From: Candidatus Nitrosopelagicus sp.
Lineage (GTDB): Archaea > Thermoproteota > Nitrososphaeria > Nitrososphaerales > Nitrosopumilaceae
Assembly (NCBI GenBank): GCA_028345575.1
Contig: JAOMDR010000005.1
Span: 1 to 56,093, forward strand
Length of the DNA stretch: 56,093 bases
Direction: 5' to 3'
Shown: one piece after another, positions 17,384-24,853 of the stretch
How the letters are laid out: every line of letters begins with the position of its first letter
Numbering within the stretch: position 1 is the first letter of the stretch
Notes under the pieces: model-generated
Seen by the model: the letters and a program-made list of their open reading frames with translations, nothing else
Told to the model about the DNA's origin: nothing
Databases searched by the model: none
Program-made: the position numbers and the translations under genes

Positions 17384-18657
17384 CTACGATTTGGATTATA
17401 ACGAAGTATGGCTGCTATATTTCCTAAACTACCAAGCATTACTCCGTGTTCTGTTTTTCCTGAAATAACCTCTACTTTAGTTCCCGTTTGAGCCGCAGTT
17501 AATGCGATATAGTCTACAAGATCTTGATCAATTATTTCAAAATCAATTGCTTTACATTTTGAACATGCTATATTCTTCATTTCAGTTTTTCTCGCAATTC
17601 TTTTTCCATATTCGATAAGTTCATCTTCTACATTTGAACATCTTTTACATGTTTTTTGAATTCGACTCATATTGATATCATCTGAGATAATCACCATTCC
17701 TGCAATATTGTTTTTTAACATCCCAATTACTTCTTTTAGACCATAACTTCCTAATCCTGAATTTGTATTAATTTCTTGAAATAATTTTTCAATTATTTTT
17801 TTCTCTTCTACCATTCTAAAGTTTGATAAAATATCTGAACACTTTGCAAATGCTTCTCTTATTCCTTCTGCACCTGAATATGATGCATCAATTGTGGCGA
17901 TGATATTGTTTTGTAATCTATACTCCAGATACTCTTTATTCACAAACTCCTCTTTTGTTGGACCTGGACCTGATACTATTAGCCCTTTTACTTGATAGAT
18001 GTCAATAAAATATTCTCTAGTTATTTCTGCAACTCTGTTAAAGTAATATTGTAATTCCATTTCTCTTAATTTCTGAAATCGTTTTGCTGATTGTCCTCCT
18101 TGTCTATGTTTTCCTGCAACTCCTGAACCTGTTTGTTTCAAAACTTCTAATTTATCTCCATGCAATAATCCCCACCCTGCATCTTTTGCATCAATTGCCA
18201 ATAATCCAATAATGTTATCATCTTGTAACATGTCTTTCAAAATGTCAGTATGAAAATGATCATCACATCTGTATAATGATGTAGTTAGATCTTTAGGTGG
18301 ATCTATTTCGTATATTTTTACAACTTCACTTCCTGGTGGACCCCCTCCTTCTCGTGGAAGTGCGCCACAAAATACCACTAATCCTTTTTCTGGTGTTTTT
18401 TTGTACAGTTTCAATCTTTGCTGTACTTTAGATAATGAATCTACTACGTGTGTTCTAGTTAAATCAGATTTTATATTGTCCGCAGTACCTTGTTCTTCTC
18501 TTAGTTGTGTCATTACTTCATGAAGTTGTTGACCTTTTGGAATATACACCGTGATAAGTTCAGTTCCACGACCTGAATGTTGAGTTAACTCTTCCAATGT
18601 CTTTCTAATCTTGTACATTTTCACAGAATCTACATTCTGAACTTCAAATTTTCCCAT
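17380..18657 (-). CDS. prf1: peptide chain release factor aRF1
   Basis: This factor recognises all three stop codons and triggers peptide release at the ribosome. Stop-codon recognition motifs NIKS (61-64) and YRCDDHF (the YxCxxxF motif, 129-135) are present, as is GGQ (187-189) in the peptidyl-transferase-reaching domain. The C-terminal domain has a zinc-finger-like set of cysteines (CKRC, CSKC). The length of 425 aa is typical of archaeal RF1. Confidence 0.97.
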   Translation of the reverse strand: MGKFEVQNVDSVKMYKIRKTLEELTQHSGRGTELITVYIPKGQQLHEVMTQLREEQGTADNIKSDLTRTHVVDSLSKVQQRLKLYKKTPEKGLVVFCGALPREGGGPPGSEVVKIYEIDPPKDLTTSLYRCDDHFHTDILKDMLQDDNIIGLLAIDAKDAGWGLLHGDKLEVLKQTGSGVAGKHRQGGQSAKRFQKLREMELQYYFNRVAEITREYFIDIYQVKGLIVSGPGPTKEEFVNKEYLEYRLQNNIIATIDASYSGAEGIREAFAKCSDILSNFRMVEEKKIIEKLFQEINTNSGLGSYGLKEVIGMLKNNIAGMVIISDDINMSRIQKTCKRCSNVEDELIEYGKRIARKTEMKNIACSKCKAIDFEIIDQDLVDYIALTAAQTGTKVEVISGKTEHGVMLGSLGNIAAILRYNPNRS

Positions 18658-18726
18658 TTTCTAATAGTCCTTGACTCAGAATATTAACATTAGTGATTGT
18701 TCTCACCTTGACGGATTTTTAGTTGA

Positions 18727-18930
18727 TTATTCAATTTTTGAAAATATTACTGATTTTGTTTTAAAATCAATCTTCTCAACTTTGTAACCTGCTTTGAATA
18801 CTGCTGAATCACTTGGCACTGGAAGTTTTTTTCCAATTATTTCGTTAATTTCTATGAATGTTAGAGTAATATTCCCGGTTTTATTCATTAAGAATTCTTC
18901 CAAAGCCACATATTTTGTTTCGCCATCCAT
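18727..18930 (-). CDS. DUF7662-like small protein, 67 aa
   Basis: The pattern KYVALEEFLMNKTGNITLTF followed by EINEIIGKKLP and, at the end, AGYKVEKIDFKTKSVIF resembles the domain I know as DUF7662. That domain occurs in bacterial and archaeal accessory proteins. Here the middle Trp/His-rich part of the domain appears to be missing, so this is a compact or degenerate version. It has no membrane segment. It lies upstream of aRF1 on the same strand, 69 nt away. Confidence 0.6.
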   Translation of the reverse strand: MDGETKYVALEEFLMNKTGNITLTFIEINEIIGKKLPVPSDSAVFKAGYKVEKIDFKTKSVIFSKIE

Positions 18931-19048
18931 AGGTGATTTTAGAATGTGACGTTAATATTCCATGTCCTGATTTCTTATCCATGATTGATCATTTAACTAA
19001 CATACCTATTTTTTTAACTTTTTTTAGGGGACATACTATCTAAGAATA

Positions 19049-19231
19049 ATGACTAATTCGGATGACGAACGATATGAAACAATATCTATTGAATCAAAAG
19101 TTAGAGAAGGAGTATTTCATAAAGTTGTGAAAGATTTAGAAACTGGAAAAGCCGTTTCTTGTTCTTGTAAATGCTGGAGTAAGGGAAACAAGCCTTGTTA
19201 TGGTATGAAAACTATTGGTTACGATGGCTAA
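19049..19231 (+). CDS. Cys-rich hypothetical protein, 60 aa
   Basis: A 60-codon gene with a charged beta-like N-terminal half (YETISIESKVREGVFHKVV) and a Cys cluster, CSCKCWSKGNKPC, in the C-terminal third. The cysteines could form one zinc site. A T-rich TATA-like element lies about 26 nt upstream. No family is recognised. Confidence 0.6.
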   Translation: MTNSDDERYETISIESKVREGVFHKVVKDLETGKAVSCSCKCWSKGNKPCYGMKTIGYDG

Positions 19232-19275
19232 ATTCTATTAATTCATGCAACCTTTCTTGAGTTGAAATATTAATT

Positions 19276-19926
19276 TTATGAGTTTCCAAGCTTTTGAAAT
19301 GCCTGTTCAAATTTTTCAAATGGTTGTGCACCGATTATTCGATATATCTCATTATCATTAAATATCAAAAATGAAGGTGTTGCATTGATGCCAATTTCTC
19401 GACCAAATTTTTCATTATCCAAAACTTTCTGTCTAAACTCCGATTTTCCTAAACATTGACTAAAATCATCCAGATTCATTTCTAAATCTCTGGCAAATCC
19501 TAGTAAAATATTTTCAGTTATCCATCCTGTATTTTCTCCTCCCCAATTATTATACAATGTATTGTGATATTCCCAAAACTTGTTTTGTTTTTGTGCACAA
19601 TAGACTGCCTCAGATGCCAAAATTGATTGTTCACCATTCAATGGAAAATCTTTATAGATAAAATTCACATTATTTGTTTTGATATATTCATCGGTAATCT
19701 TCTTCATTGTTTCATCATGAAATTTATAACAAAAAGTACATTGGTAGTCTCCAAATTCAACTATTGTAATCTTGGCATTCGGATTGCCCATTATGATTGA
19801 TCCTTCAATTAGATTCTCTTTGGTTAAAACTGATGAATTGCCTGAGTCTTGCTCTAAGTTACTAACAAGTCCAATTCCTATGAGCATTCCAATAATAATC
19901 GGTATTGCTAAAAAATAGATCTTCAT
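19276..19926 (-). CDS. membrane-anchored DsbA-like thioredoxin-fold protein
   Basis: A 216-aa extracytoplasmic thiol-disulfide oxidoreductase of the DsbA/thioredoxin_4 type. Residues 4-22 are an uncleaved signal anchor. GNPNAKITIVEFGDYQCTFC contains the CxxC active site (CTFC), and NATPSFLIF carries the cis-proline loop. KFWEYH and NNWGGENTGW are shared with the protein at 53692, so the two are paralogues. It probably forms or isomerises disulfides in exported proteins. It is divergent from cbtB, and they share a TATA element. Confidence 0.9.
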   Translation of the reverse strand: MKIYFLAIPIIIGMLIGIGLVSNLEQDSGNSSVLTKENLIEGSIIMGNPNAKITIVEFGDYQCTFCYKFHDETMKKITDEYIKTNNVNFIYKDFPLNGEQSILASEAVYCAQKQNKFWEYHNTLYNNWGGENTGWITENILLGFARDLEMNLDDFSQCLGKSEFRQKVLDNEKFGREIGINATPSFLIFNDNEIYRIIGAQPFEKFEQAFQKLGNS

Positions 19927-19950
19927 ACAATGAGCCGGTTTTTAATTACT

Positions 19951-19958
19951 TTTAAATA
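19951..19958. promoter_or_regulatory. shared TATA box between the DsbA-like gene and cbtB
   Basis: TTTAAATA (minus strand TATTTAAA) is centred 26-27 nt before the cbtB ATG at 19981 and 28 nt before the minus-strand ATG at 19926. No other well-placed TATA was seen for either gene. Confidence 0.55.
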
Positions 19959-19980
19959 GATAAGTTTCTTCAAAAAATCA

Positions 19981-20193
19981 ATGTCACAGGAACAAACTAC
20001 AATTACTAATTCAGGTGTTTCTAAAATTGCAATTGCTGTATTGGCGCTTGTATTTGGATTTGGATTATTCATAGTAGGTTTTGATCAAGGACATATTTTC
20101 AGTGTAGTTATGGGTGAACAAGCATTTGATGAAATGTTCATACATGAATTAACACATGATATGAGACATGCCGCTGGTTTCCCTTGCCATTAA
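19981..20193 (+). CDS. cbtB: CbtB-like small membrane protein
   Basis: A 70-aa protein with one transmembrane helix (about residues 16-36) and a C-terminal metal-binding tail, HELTHDMRHAAGFPCH. This matches the CbtB family (PF09489) proposed to act in cobalt uptake with CbtA. No CbtA gene follows; the next genes are two HTH proteins. A cobalt role would suit an organism that uses cobalamin, and an adenosyltransferase gene is at 31465. No cobalamin riboswitch fits in the 54-nt upstream gap. Confidence 0.8.
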   Translation: MSQEQTTITNSGVSKIAIAVLALVFGFGLFIVGFDQGHIFSVVMGEQAFDEMFIHELTHDMRHAAGFPCH

Positions 20194-20267
20194 TTCATTC
20201 TATAATCTCATTCTAAATTCTAAGAATATATAATGTGTCTTAAATATACTTTATTTATGAAACATTC

Positions 20268-20606
20268 ATGGCTAAACGAATAACTTTACCTCAATTAAAA
20301 AAATATGATGTAACTCAGAAAGTTATTGAAATGTTAGCTGATGCAGAATCCCGTGCAATTATTTTCTCAATTATCCGAAAAGGAAAAACTGCTGCAGAAT
20401 TATCTGAAAAACATAAAATTCCTTTAAGTTCCGTTTATAAAAAAATCTCTGATTTGGAAGAGCTAACATTAATCCATGTAGACAGCTGGCAAATTTCTGA
20501 AAAAGGTCGTAGATTCAAGGTTTACCGGAGTAGAATAAAGGATGCCGAGATAAGTATAAAAAAACCTGAGGCATCATTAACCTTGACTCCAAATGACGCC
20601 AAATAA
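20268..20606 (+). CDS. winged helix-turn-helix transcription factor, first of a tandem pair
   Basis: A 112-aa protein with one winged-helix domain: RAIIFSIIRKGKTAAELSEKHKIPLSSVYKKISDLEEL places the recognition helix at about residues 58-70. The wing region ends KVYRSRIKDAEISI. It is similar to the next protein (YDVTQKVIEML versus YDITQKIMDSL; VYRSRI versus LYKSRI), so the pair arose by duplication. TTAAATAT is centred about 25 nt upstream. Targets and ligand are unknown; the fold is ArsR/TrmB-like. Confidence 0.82.
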   Translation: MAKRITLPQLKKYDVTQKVIEMLADAESRAIIFSIIRKGKTAAELSEKHKIPLSSVYKKISDLEELTLIHVDSWQISEKGRRFKVYRSRIKDAEISIKKPEASLTLTPNDAK

Positions 20607-20973
20607 TACAAAGAAAAGCATTGTTCGTGAGGCGCTTCCTAAGCCAAATATTTTACAATTAAGTGAATATGATATAACTCAAAAAATCATGGATTCATTA
20701 ACTAATGCATGTCACCGTTCAGTATTATTTTCAATAACTAAAGATTCAAAAGATGCCCCAAAAATCGCTGAAGAGTTAAACATATCCTTATCTGCAGTTT
20801 ACAAAACTTTGGTAAAACTTGAAGAATTAACATTGGTGGAAATTGAAAAATTCAATTTTGTGGAAGGTAAAAAAGTTAAACTCTACAAGAGTAGAATTGG
20901 AAGAGCTGAAATCACATTTGACGATAACGATGCAACTTTACACCTCTATCCAAACAGCCCCGATAAGAAATAA
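20593..20973 (+). CDS. winged helix-turn-helix transcription factor, second of a tandem pair
   Basis: A 126-aa paralogue of the preceding protein. It keeps the same helix-turn-helix (KIAEELNISLSAVYKTLVKLEEL) and C-terminal strand (KLYKSRIGRAEITF). Its ATG lies inside the end of the upstream gene (14-nt overlap), so translation is probably coupled and the two may form a heterodimer. The GNAT gene follows after 9 nt and may be in the same operon. Confidence 0.82.
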   Translation: MTPNNTKKSIVREALPKPNILQLSEYDITQKIMDSLTNACHRSVLFSITKDSKDAPKIAEELNISLSAVYKTLVKLEELTLVEIEKFNFVEGKKVKLYKSRIGRAEITFDDNDATLHLYPNSPDKK

Positions 20974-20982
20974 TGTCCATTC

Positions 20983-21417
20983 ATGGTTGAAATCAACATA
21001 TTAAAATTAAATTTTAATGATAAAGATTTTTTACATATCCGACATATACGTAAATCTGTTTTTAACACTGAATTAGGAATTTCAGAATCTGAATTATTTG
21101 ATAAACATGATGAAACATGTGATCATTTTTTGATATTTGATGGAAGAAAAATTGCTGGTTCTGTGAGAATTCGTTCTATGGATGCCGCTATAAAGCTCGA
21201 GCGGATGGCTATCCTTAAAGAGTTTAGAACAAAAAATTATGGAAAAAATTGTATTTTACAAATAAAGGAATATTATTCTGCAAAAAACATCTCTCAAATA
21301 ATATTGGATTCCATATACTCTGTAAGGGGATTCTACAAAAAGTGTGGTTTTACTGAAGAAGGAGAGATATTCCAAAGAGTTGGAATTGATCACATTCGAA
21401 TGTCGTTAACGTTCTAG
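20983..21417 (+). CDS. GNAT family N-acetyltransferase
   Basis: A 144-aa acyltransferase fold resembling the ElaA branch: FLIFDGRKIAGSVRIR (strands 2-3), KLERMAILKEFRTKNYGKNCI (acetyl-CoA pyrophosphate loop, a variant of the usual RxxGxG) and FYKKCGFTEEGEIFQRVGIDH. The substrate is unknown. It lies 9 nt after the second HTH gene. Confidence 0.83.
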   Translation: MVEINILKLNFNDKDFLHIRHIRKSVFNTELGISESELFDKHDETCDHFLIFDGRKIAGSVRIRSMDAAIKLERMAILKEFRTKNYGKNCILQIKEYYSAKNISQIILDSIYSVRGFYKKCGFTEEGEIFQRVGIDHIRMSLTF

Positions 21418-21470
21418 TCTATTTAGAAAACACCCGATTGATTATTATCTCATAAAAAAATGCAGAAAAT

Positions 21471-21887
21471 ATGAATGCAGAACTTTCTACAAGTAAACTT
21501 CATGACATTGCACATTTGGGTATGCGTGCAACTATTGGCGTTATCTTTATAGTTCATGGATTTGGAAAATTTGGAAATCCTGGATTCGGTGGATGGATAT
21601 CTAGTATGGGTATTCCTGCAGAAATGCAAATTCCTATAGCACTAGCTGAATTTGTACCTGGAATTTTACTCTTAATTGGAGTTCTAACAAGATTATCTGG
21701 TGCATTACTATCGATAGTAATGCTTGGAGCAATCTTTCTTGTTAAAGGTGCAACTAGTCTTACGGGTGACAAGGGTTATGAATTTGATTTGATTCTTCTT
21801 GCTGCAAGTCTAGTGATAATTGTTAGCGGTCCTGGTAGAATCTCTATCTCACATCTAATCAAAAAGATTCCTAGAGTATTACAATAG
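21471..21887 (+). CDS. DoxX family membrane protein
   Basis: A 138-aa protein with four hydrophobic segments, matching the DoxX/DoxD family: MRATIGVIFIVHGFGKF, then ALAEFVPGILLLIGVLTRLSG, then LSIVMLGAIFLVKG and LILLAASLVIIVSGPGRISI. Family members are linked to thiosulfate or quinone oxidation or redox stress, but most are uncharacterised. It converges with purP, with 2 nt between the stops. Confidence 0.87.
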   Translation: MNAELSTSKLHDIAHLGMRATIGVIFIVHGFGKFGNPGFGGWISSMGIPAEMQIPIALAEFVPGILLLIGVLTRLSGALLSIVMLGAIFLVKGATSLTGDKGYEFDLILLAASLVIIVSGPGRISISHLIKKIPRVLQ

Positions 21888-21889
21888 TT

Positions 21890-22915
21890 CTAGGTAACAA
21901 TTTTTTCTACTTGATTTTTTTCTTCAGCAATCTTGATTTCTCTTGCAATTCTTTTTCCCATACTCATATTTTCATTGAATAATAACGAATAGTAGGGTGA
22001 ACCATCCATGTAGATGTTAGTTCCTGCAACAATTCTTGCTGAAAATTCAAATGATGTAAATTTAGCATTTTCATCATATACTCCTTCAATACAAAATGGA
22101 CCATTCATGCCAGGAGATACAACTCTTTTTGCTGCTTCAACAAAATTTTCGCCCATCTTATACACTTCATCTAATAATGATTCTCTCAAAACTAGAGGAC
22201 TATTACCAATTACGTTAAATGATGGAACTTTTTTTGATTTTAATTGCTGTTCTGATGGAATTCTACCTAGACCTTCAATATCTGATTCGTGTCTTTGATC
22301 AACTCCAAAGAATTCTAATTCATTAGTTAATGGAGAGTAAAAGAATTGCAAATAGGCAAGAACACCTGCTGCATATTCTTGAATGTAAAGTGTTTCATCT
22401 TTTGAGATTACTCCTTCAGAAATTAACTGATTTCTTTTTGTATTGTAATCTTCTTCATTGGCTGCCATGAAATAGCCTTTACCTCCTGCTGCACCTTGTC
22501 TTTTCACAATTACCAATTTTTCAATATCTTTTGGTTCTGTTACGGGTTTTGGCATTGGAAGGGTTGCTTCTCTCATGAGTTGTTCCTTCATGGTTCTATC
22601 TGATTCCCATCTTAGAATCCATTTATTTCCAAAAATTGGCACCGTAATGGATTCAATTTCTTCAGAGCTCATTTGGGCAATTAATGTTCCATGAGGAATT
22701 AATATTGCATCTTGTTCTTTGAGTTTATCTTGTATTTTTACATCTAGTATCTCGGAGAATTTTTCAACTATTATCAATTCATCAATAAACTTGAATCGTC
22801 TGTATAATTTCTCACGTTTTTTTTCACAAACAAGTATTGTTTTGAATCCTTCATCTTTCGCACCTTTCAAAACTTGTAAAGAACAGTGTGACCCTAAAGT
22901 GGCGATGCTTGTCAA
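21890..22915 (-). CDS. purP: FAICAR synthetase PurP (formate-dependent)
   Basis: This archaeal enzyme of purine synthesis makes FAICAR from AICAR, formate and ATP, replacing the folate-dependent PurH step. The 341-aa ATP-grasp protein begins IATLGSHCSLQVLKGAKDEGF, a PurP hallmark. It has the ATP-grasp loop VKRQGAAGGKGYF, and FSARIVAGTNIYMDGSPYY near the C-terminus. The start is a TTG at 22915. Thaumarchaeota have purP, so the assignment fits the other archaeal traits here. Confidence 0.93.
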   Translation of the reverse strand: MTSIATLGSHCSLQVLKGAKDEGFKTILVCEKKREKLYRRFKFIDELIIVEKFSEILDVKIQDKLKEQDAILIPHGTLIAQMSSEEIESITVPIFGNKWILRWESDRTMKEQLMREATLPMPKPVTEPKDIEKLVIVKRQGAAGGKGYFMAANEEDYNTKRNQLISEGVISKDETLYIQEYAAGVLAYLQFFYSPLTNELEFFGVDQRHESDIEGLGRIPSEQQLKSKKVPSFNVIGNSPLVLRESLLDEVYKMGENFVEAAKRVVSPGMNGPFCIEGVYDENAKFTSFEFSARIVAGTNIYMDGSPYYSLLFNENMSMGKRIAREIKIAEEKNQVEKIVT

Positions 22916-22949
22916 GAGTAATTCTTCTTATCTGATTGGCTTTTTGAAT

Positions 22950-23156
22950 CTATTCCCTAGATAATCTGGTTGACACATATTGAAAGATCTCATCAATTAG
23001 CTCAATTTTTGCTTCAGATTCTAGATCTTCAGGAATAGTTTTTGCTAGAAAATCATACATCGATGCCTGATCTTCCAACTCTCCCCACTCTTTTCTAAGT
23101 GAATATGTGGCAATAGCCCCTGATATGTAGGCAATAGCTTGCTCTCGCGTATTCAT
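22950..23156 (-). CDS. small helical hypothetical protein, 68 aa
   Basis: A 68-codon gene upstream of purP on the same strand (34 nt gap). The product is predicted to be all-helical (REQAIAYISGAIATYSLRKEW, then IELIDEIFQYVSTRLSRE), acidic and without cysteine. It is likely cotranscribed with purP. The family is not recognised. Confidence 0.65.
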   Translation of the reverse strand: MNTREQAIAYISGAIATYSLRKEWGELEDQASMYDFLAKTIPEDLESEAKIELIDEIFQYVSTRLSRE

Positions 23157-23231
23157 ACACTGTCAATTATACTCTAAAATAAAAATTATAAACCAAATGT
23201 AAAATAAACCCAAAAAATTACTTTAAACTAA

Positions 23232-24542
23232 ATGATTGGAACTGAATTAGGAGATCTAAGACGAACACACCATTCAACTGAATTAAGTTCACTGAGTGAA
23301 GGTACAGAGGTGGTTGTTATGGGATGGGTTGTAACAGTTCGCGGTCATGGAAATATTGTATTTGCTACAATTCGTGACAAATTAGGAAATATTCAGATTA
23401 TTACAAAAAGTGGAGAATGTGATGATGACATACGTGAAAAACTGTCCCATCTAAAAGAACATTCATCAATTGCAGTAATTGGTAAAACTAGAAAAAATGA
23501 AAAATCCCCTACCGGAATTGAGGTAGTTCCAAGTGAGATGAGAGTGTTCTCAGAAGTTGAAAAAATCCCGCCATTTGAGCCGTATGCAAAAACTGTGAAA
23601 AATATTGATACCCGATTAGAAGTAAGGGCAATTGATCTAAGACGAAATGTTTTACAAAAAATATTTCTTGCAAGAAGTGTCACATTGAAAGCACTACGAG
23701 ATTATTTTGGAAAAGAAGATTTTGTTGAAATTAATACTCCAAAAATGATTGCTACAGCTACAGAAGGCGGTGCAGCATTATTTCCAATCTTTTATTACAA
23801 TAAAGAAGCATTCTTAGCTCAGAGCCCACAACTTTACAAAGAACAATTAACAATGAGTTTTGAAAAAGTTTTTGAAATTGCCCCAATATTTAGAGCAGAA
23901 CCTTCTAGAACAAATCGACATTTGTCTGAAGCAATTTCCATTGATTTTGAAGAAGCATATGTTGATTACAATGATGTAATGGATAGAATAGAAGACCTAA
24001 TCAAAAATTGCATTTCTACGGTTCAAAATTTTGTAAAAGAAAATCCAGACGTTGAATTTAACGTTCCAGATATTCCGGATAAAATTCCACGTTACAAATA
24101 TGCTGAATTAATTGAAAAGATGCAGGCTGCGGGGGTAAAGGCTCAATGGGGTGATGATTTGTATCCCAAAAACCTACAAAAAATCGGTTTAACTGGATTT
24201 TACTTCATTATTGACTGGCCAATGGGTCCAAAACCTTTCTATGTTAAAGTAAAGAAAGATGATGAAAAAATATCTGAATCATTTGATTTGATGTGGGGAG
24301 ATTTGGAATTATCTTCTGGAAGCACAAGAATTGAAAAGAAATCTGAATTAGAGGATAGAATGAAGAATAAAGGCATGAAAACTGAGGCATTTGATTACCA
24401 TCTTAACATATTTGATTTCGGTGTTCCACCTCATGCTGGATGTGGAATCGGTCTTGAAAGATTAATGATGGCTCTTACTGGAACTGAAAATATTCGAGAT
24501 ACAACGTTCTACCCTAGAGATGTCGACAGACTAACGCCTTAA
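23232..24542 (+). CDS. aspS: aspartyl-tRNA synthetase (archaeal type, probably non-discriminating)
   Basis: It charges tRNA-Asp and, if non-discriminating, also tRNA-Asn with aspartate. The N-terminal OB-fold anticodon domain (residues 1-105) is followed by a class II core: FVEINTPKMIATATEGGAALF (motif 1 region), QSPQLYKEQL, FRAEPSRTNRHLSEAISIDFE (motif 2) and GCGIGLERLMMALTG (motif 3). Length is 436 aa, without the bacterial insertion domain. At the two OB-fold positions used to tell the types apart I read neither the His/Pro nor the Trp/Lys pair clearly, so context decides: gatC-gatA-gatB follow directly. Confidence 0.94.
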   Translation: MIGTELGDLRRTHHSTELSSLSEGTEVVVMGWVVTVRGHGNIVFATIRDKLGNIQIITKSGECDDDIREKLSHLKEHSSIAVIGKTRKNEKSPTGIEVVPSEMRVFSEVEKIPPFEPYAKTVKNIDTRLEVRAIDLRRNVLQKIFLARSVTLKALRDYFGKEDFVEINTPKMIATATEGGAALFPIFYYNKEAFLAQSPQLYKEQLTMSFEKVFEIAPIFRAEPSRTNRHLSEAISIDFEEAYVDYNDVMDRIEDLIKNCISTVQNFVKENPDVEFNVPDIPDKIPRYKYAELIEKMQAAGVKAQWGDDLYPKNLQKIGLTGFYFIIDWPMGPKPFYVKVKKDDEKISESFDLMWGDLELSSGSTRIEKKSELEDRMKNKGMKTEAFDYHLNIFDFGVPPHAGCGIGLERLMMALTGTENIRDTTFYPRDVDRLTP

Positions 24543-24586
24543 TCGTCCTAGCAAAATAATATCTATGGGATATTTTACTTCAAAAC

Positions 24587-24853
24587 ATGGTTGATGAAGA
24601 AGAAATAATCCGAGTAGCAGAATTAATGAAAATTGATCTAGAAGAACATGGTGAACACGTAAGCCGTGTAAAAAAAATGCTCGAATATTTTGATATTTTA
24701 GACCAAATTGATCTATCTTCTGAAGAAATCACTGCTCAACAAAAATTATTAAACGAATTACGAAAAGATGAATTTATTCCAAATGATAAAAAATTAATTG
24801 AATCATTAAAAAACTTCCGTGAACATTATGTTCGTGCTCCAAAGATGAATTAG
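24587..24853 (+). CDS. gatC: glutamyl/aspartyl-tRNA amidotransferase subunit C
   Basis: A small 88-aa subunit that tethers GatA to GatB. The profile EEIIRVAELMKIDLEEHGEH ... FDILDQIDLS followed by a C-terminal LKNFREHYVRAPKM is standard GatC. It starts 44 nt after aspS, and gatA begins at the base after its stop codon. In archaea the GatCAB complex turns Asp-tRNA(Asn) into Asn-tRNA(Asn), since GatDE handles Gln-tRNA. Confidence 0.93.
   Translation: MVDEEEIIRVAELMKIDLEEHGEHVSRVKKMLEYFDILDQIDLSSEEITAQQKLLNELRKDEFIPNDKKLIESLKNFREHYVRAPKMN

Noticed and set aside
19927-19980. Cobalamin riboswitch upstream of cbtB
   Set aside because: The 54-nt gap is too short and holds only a TATA box.
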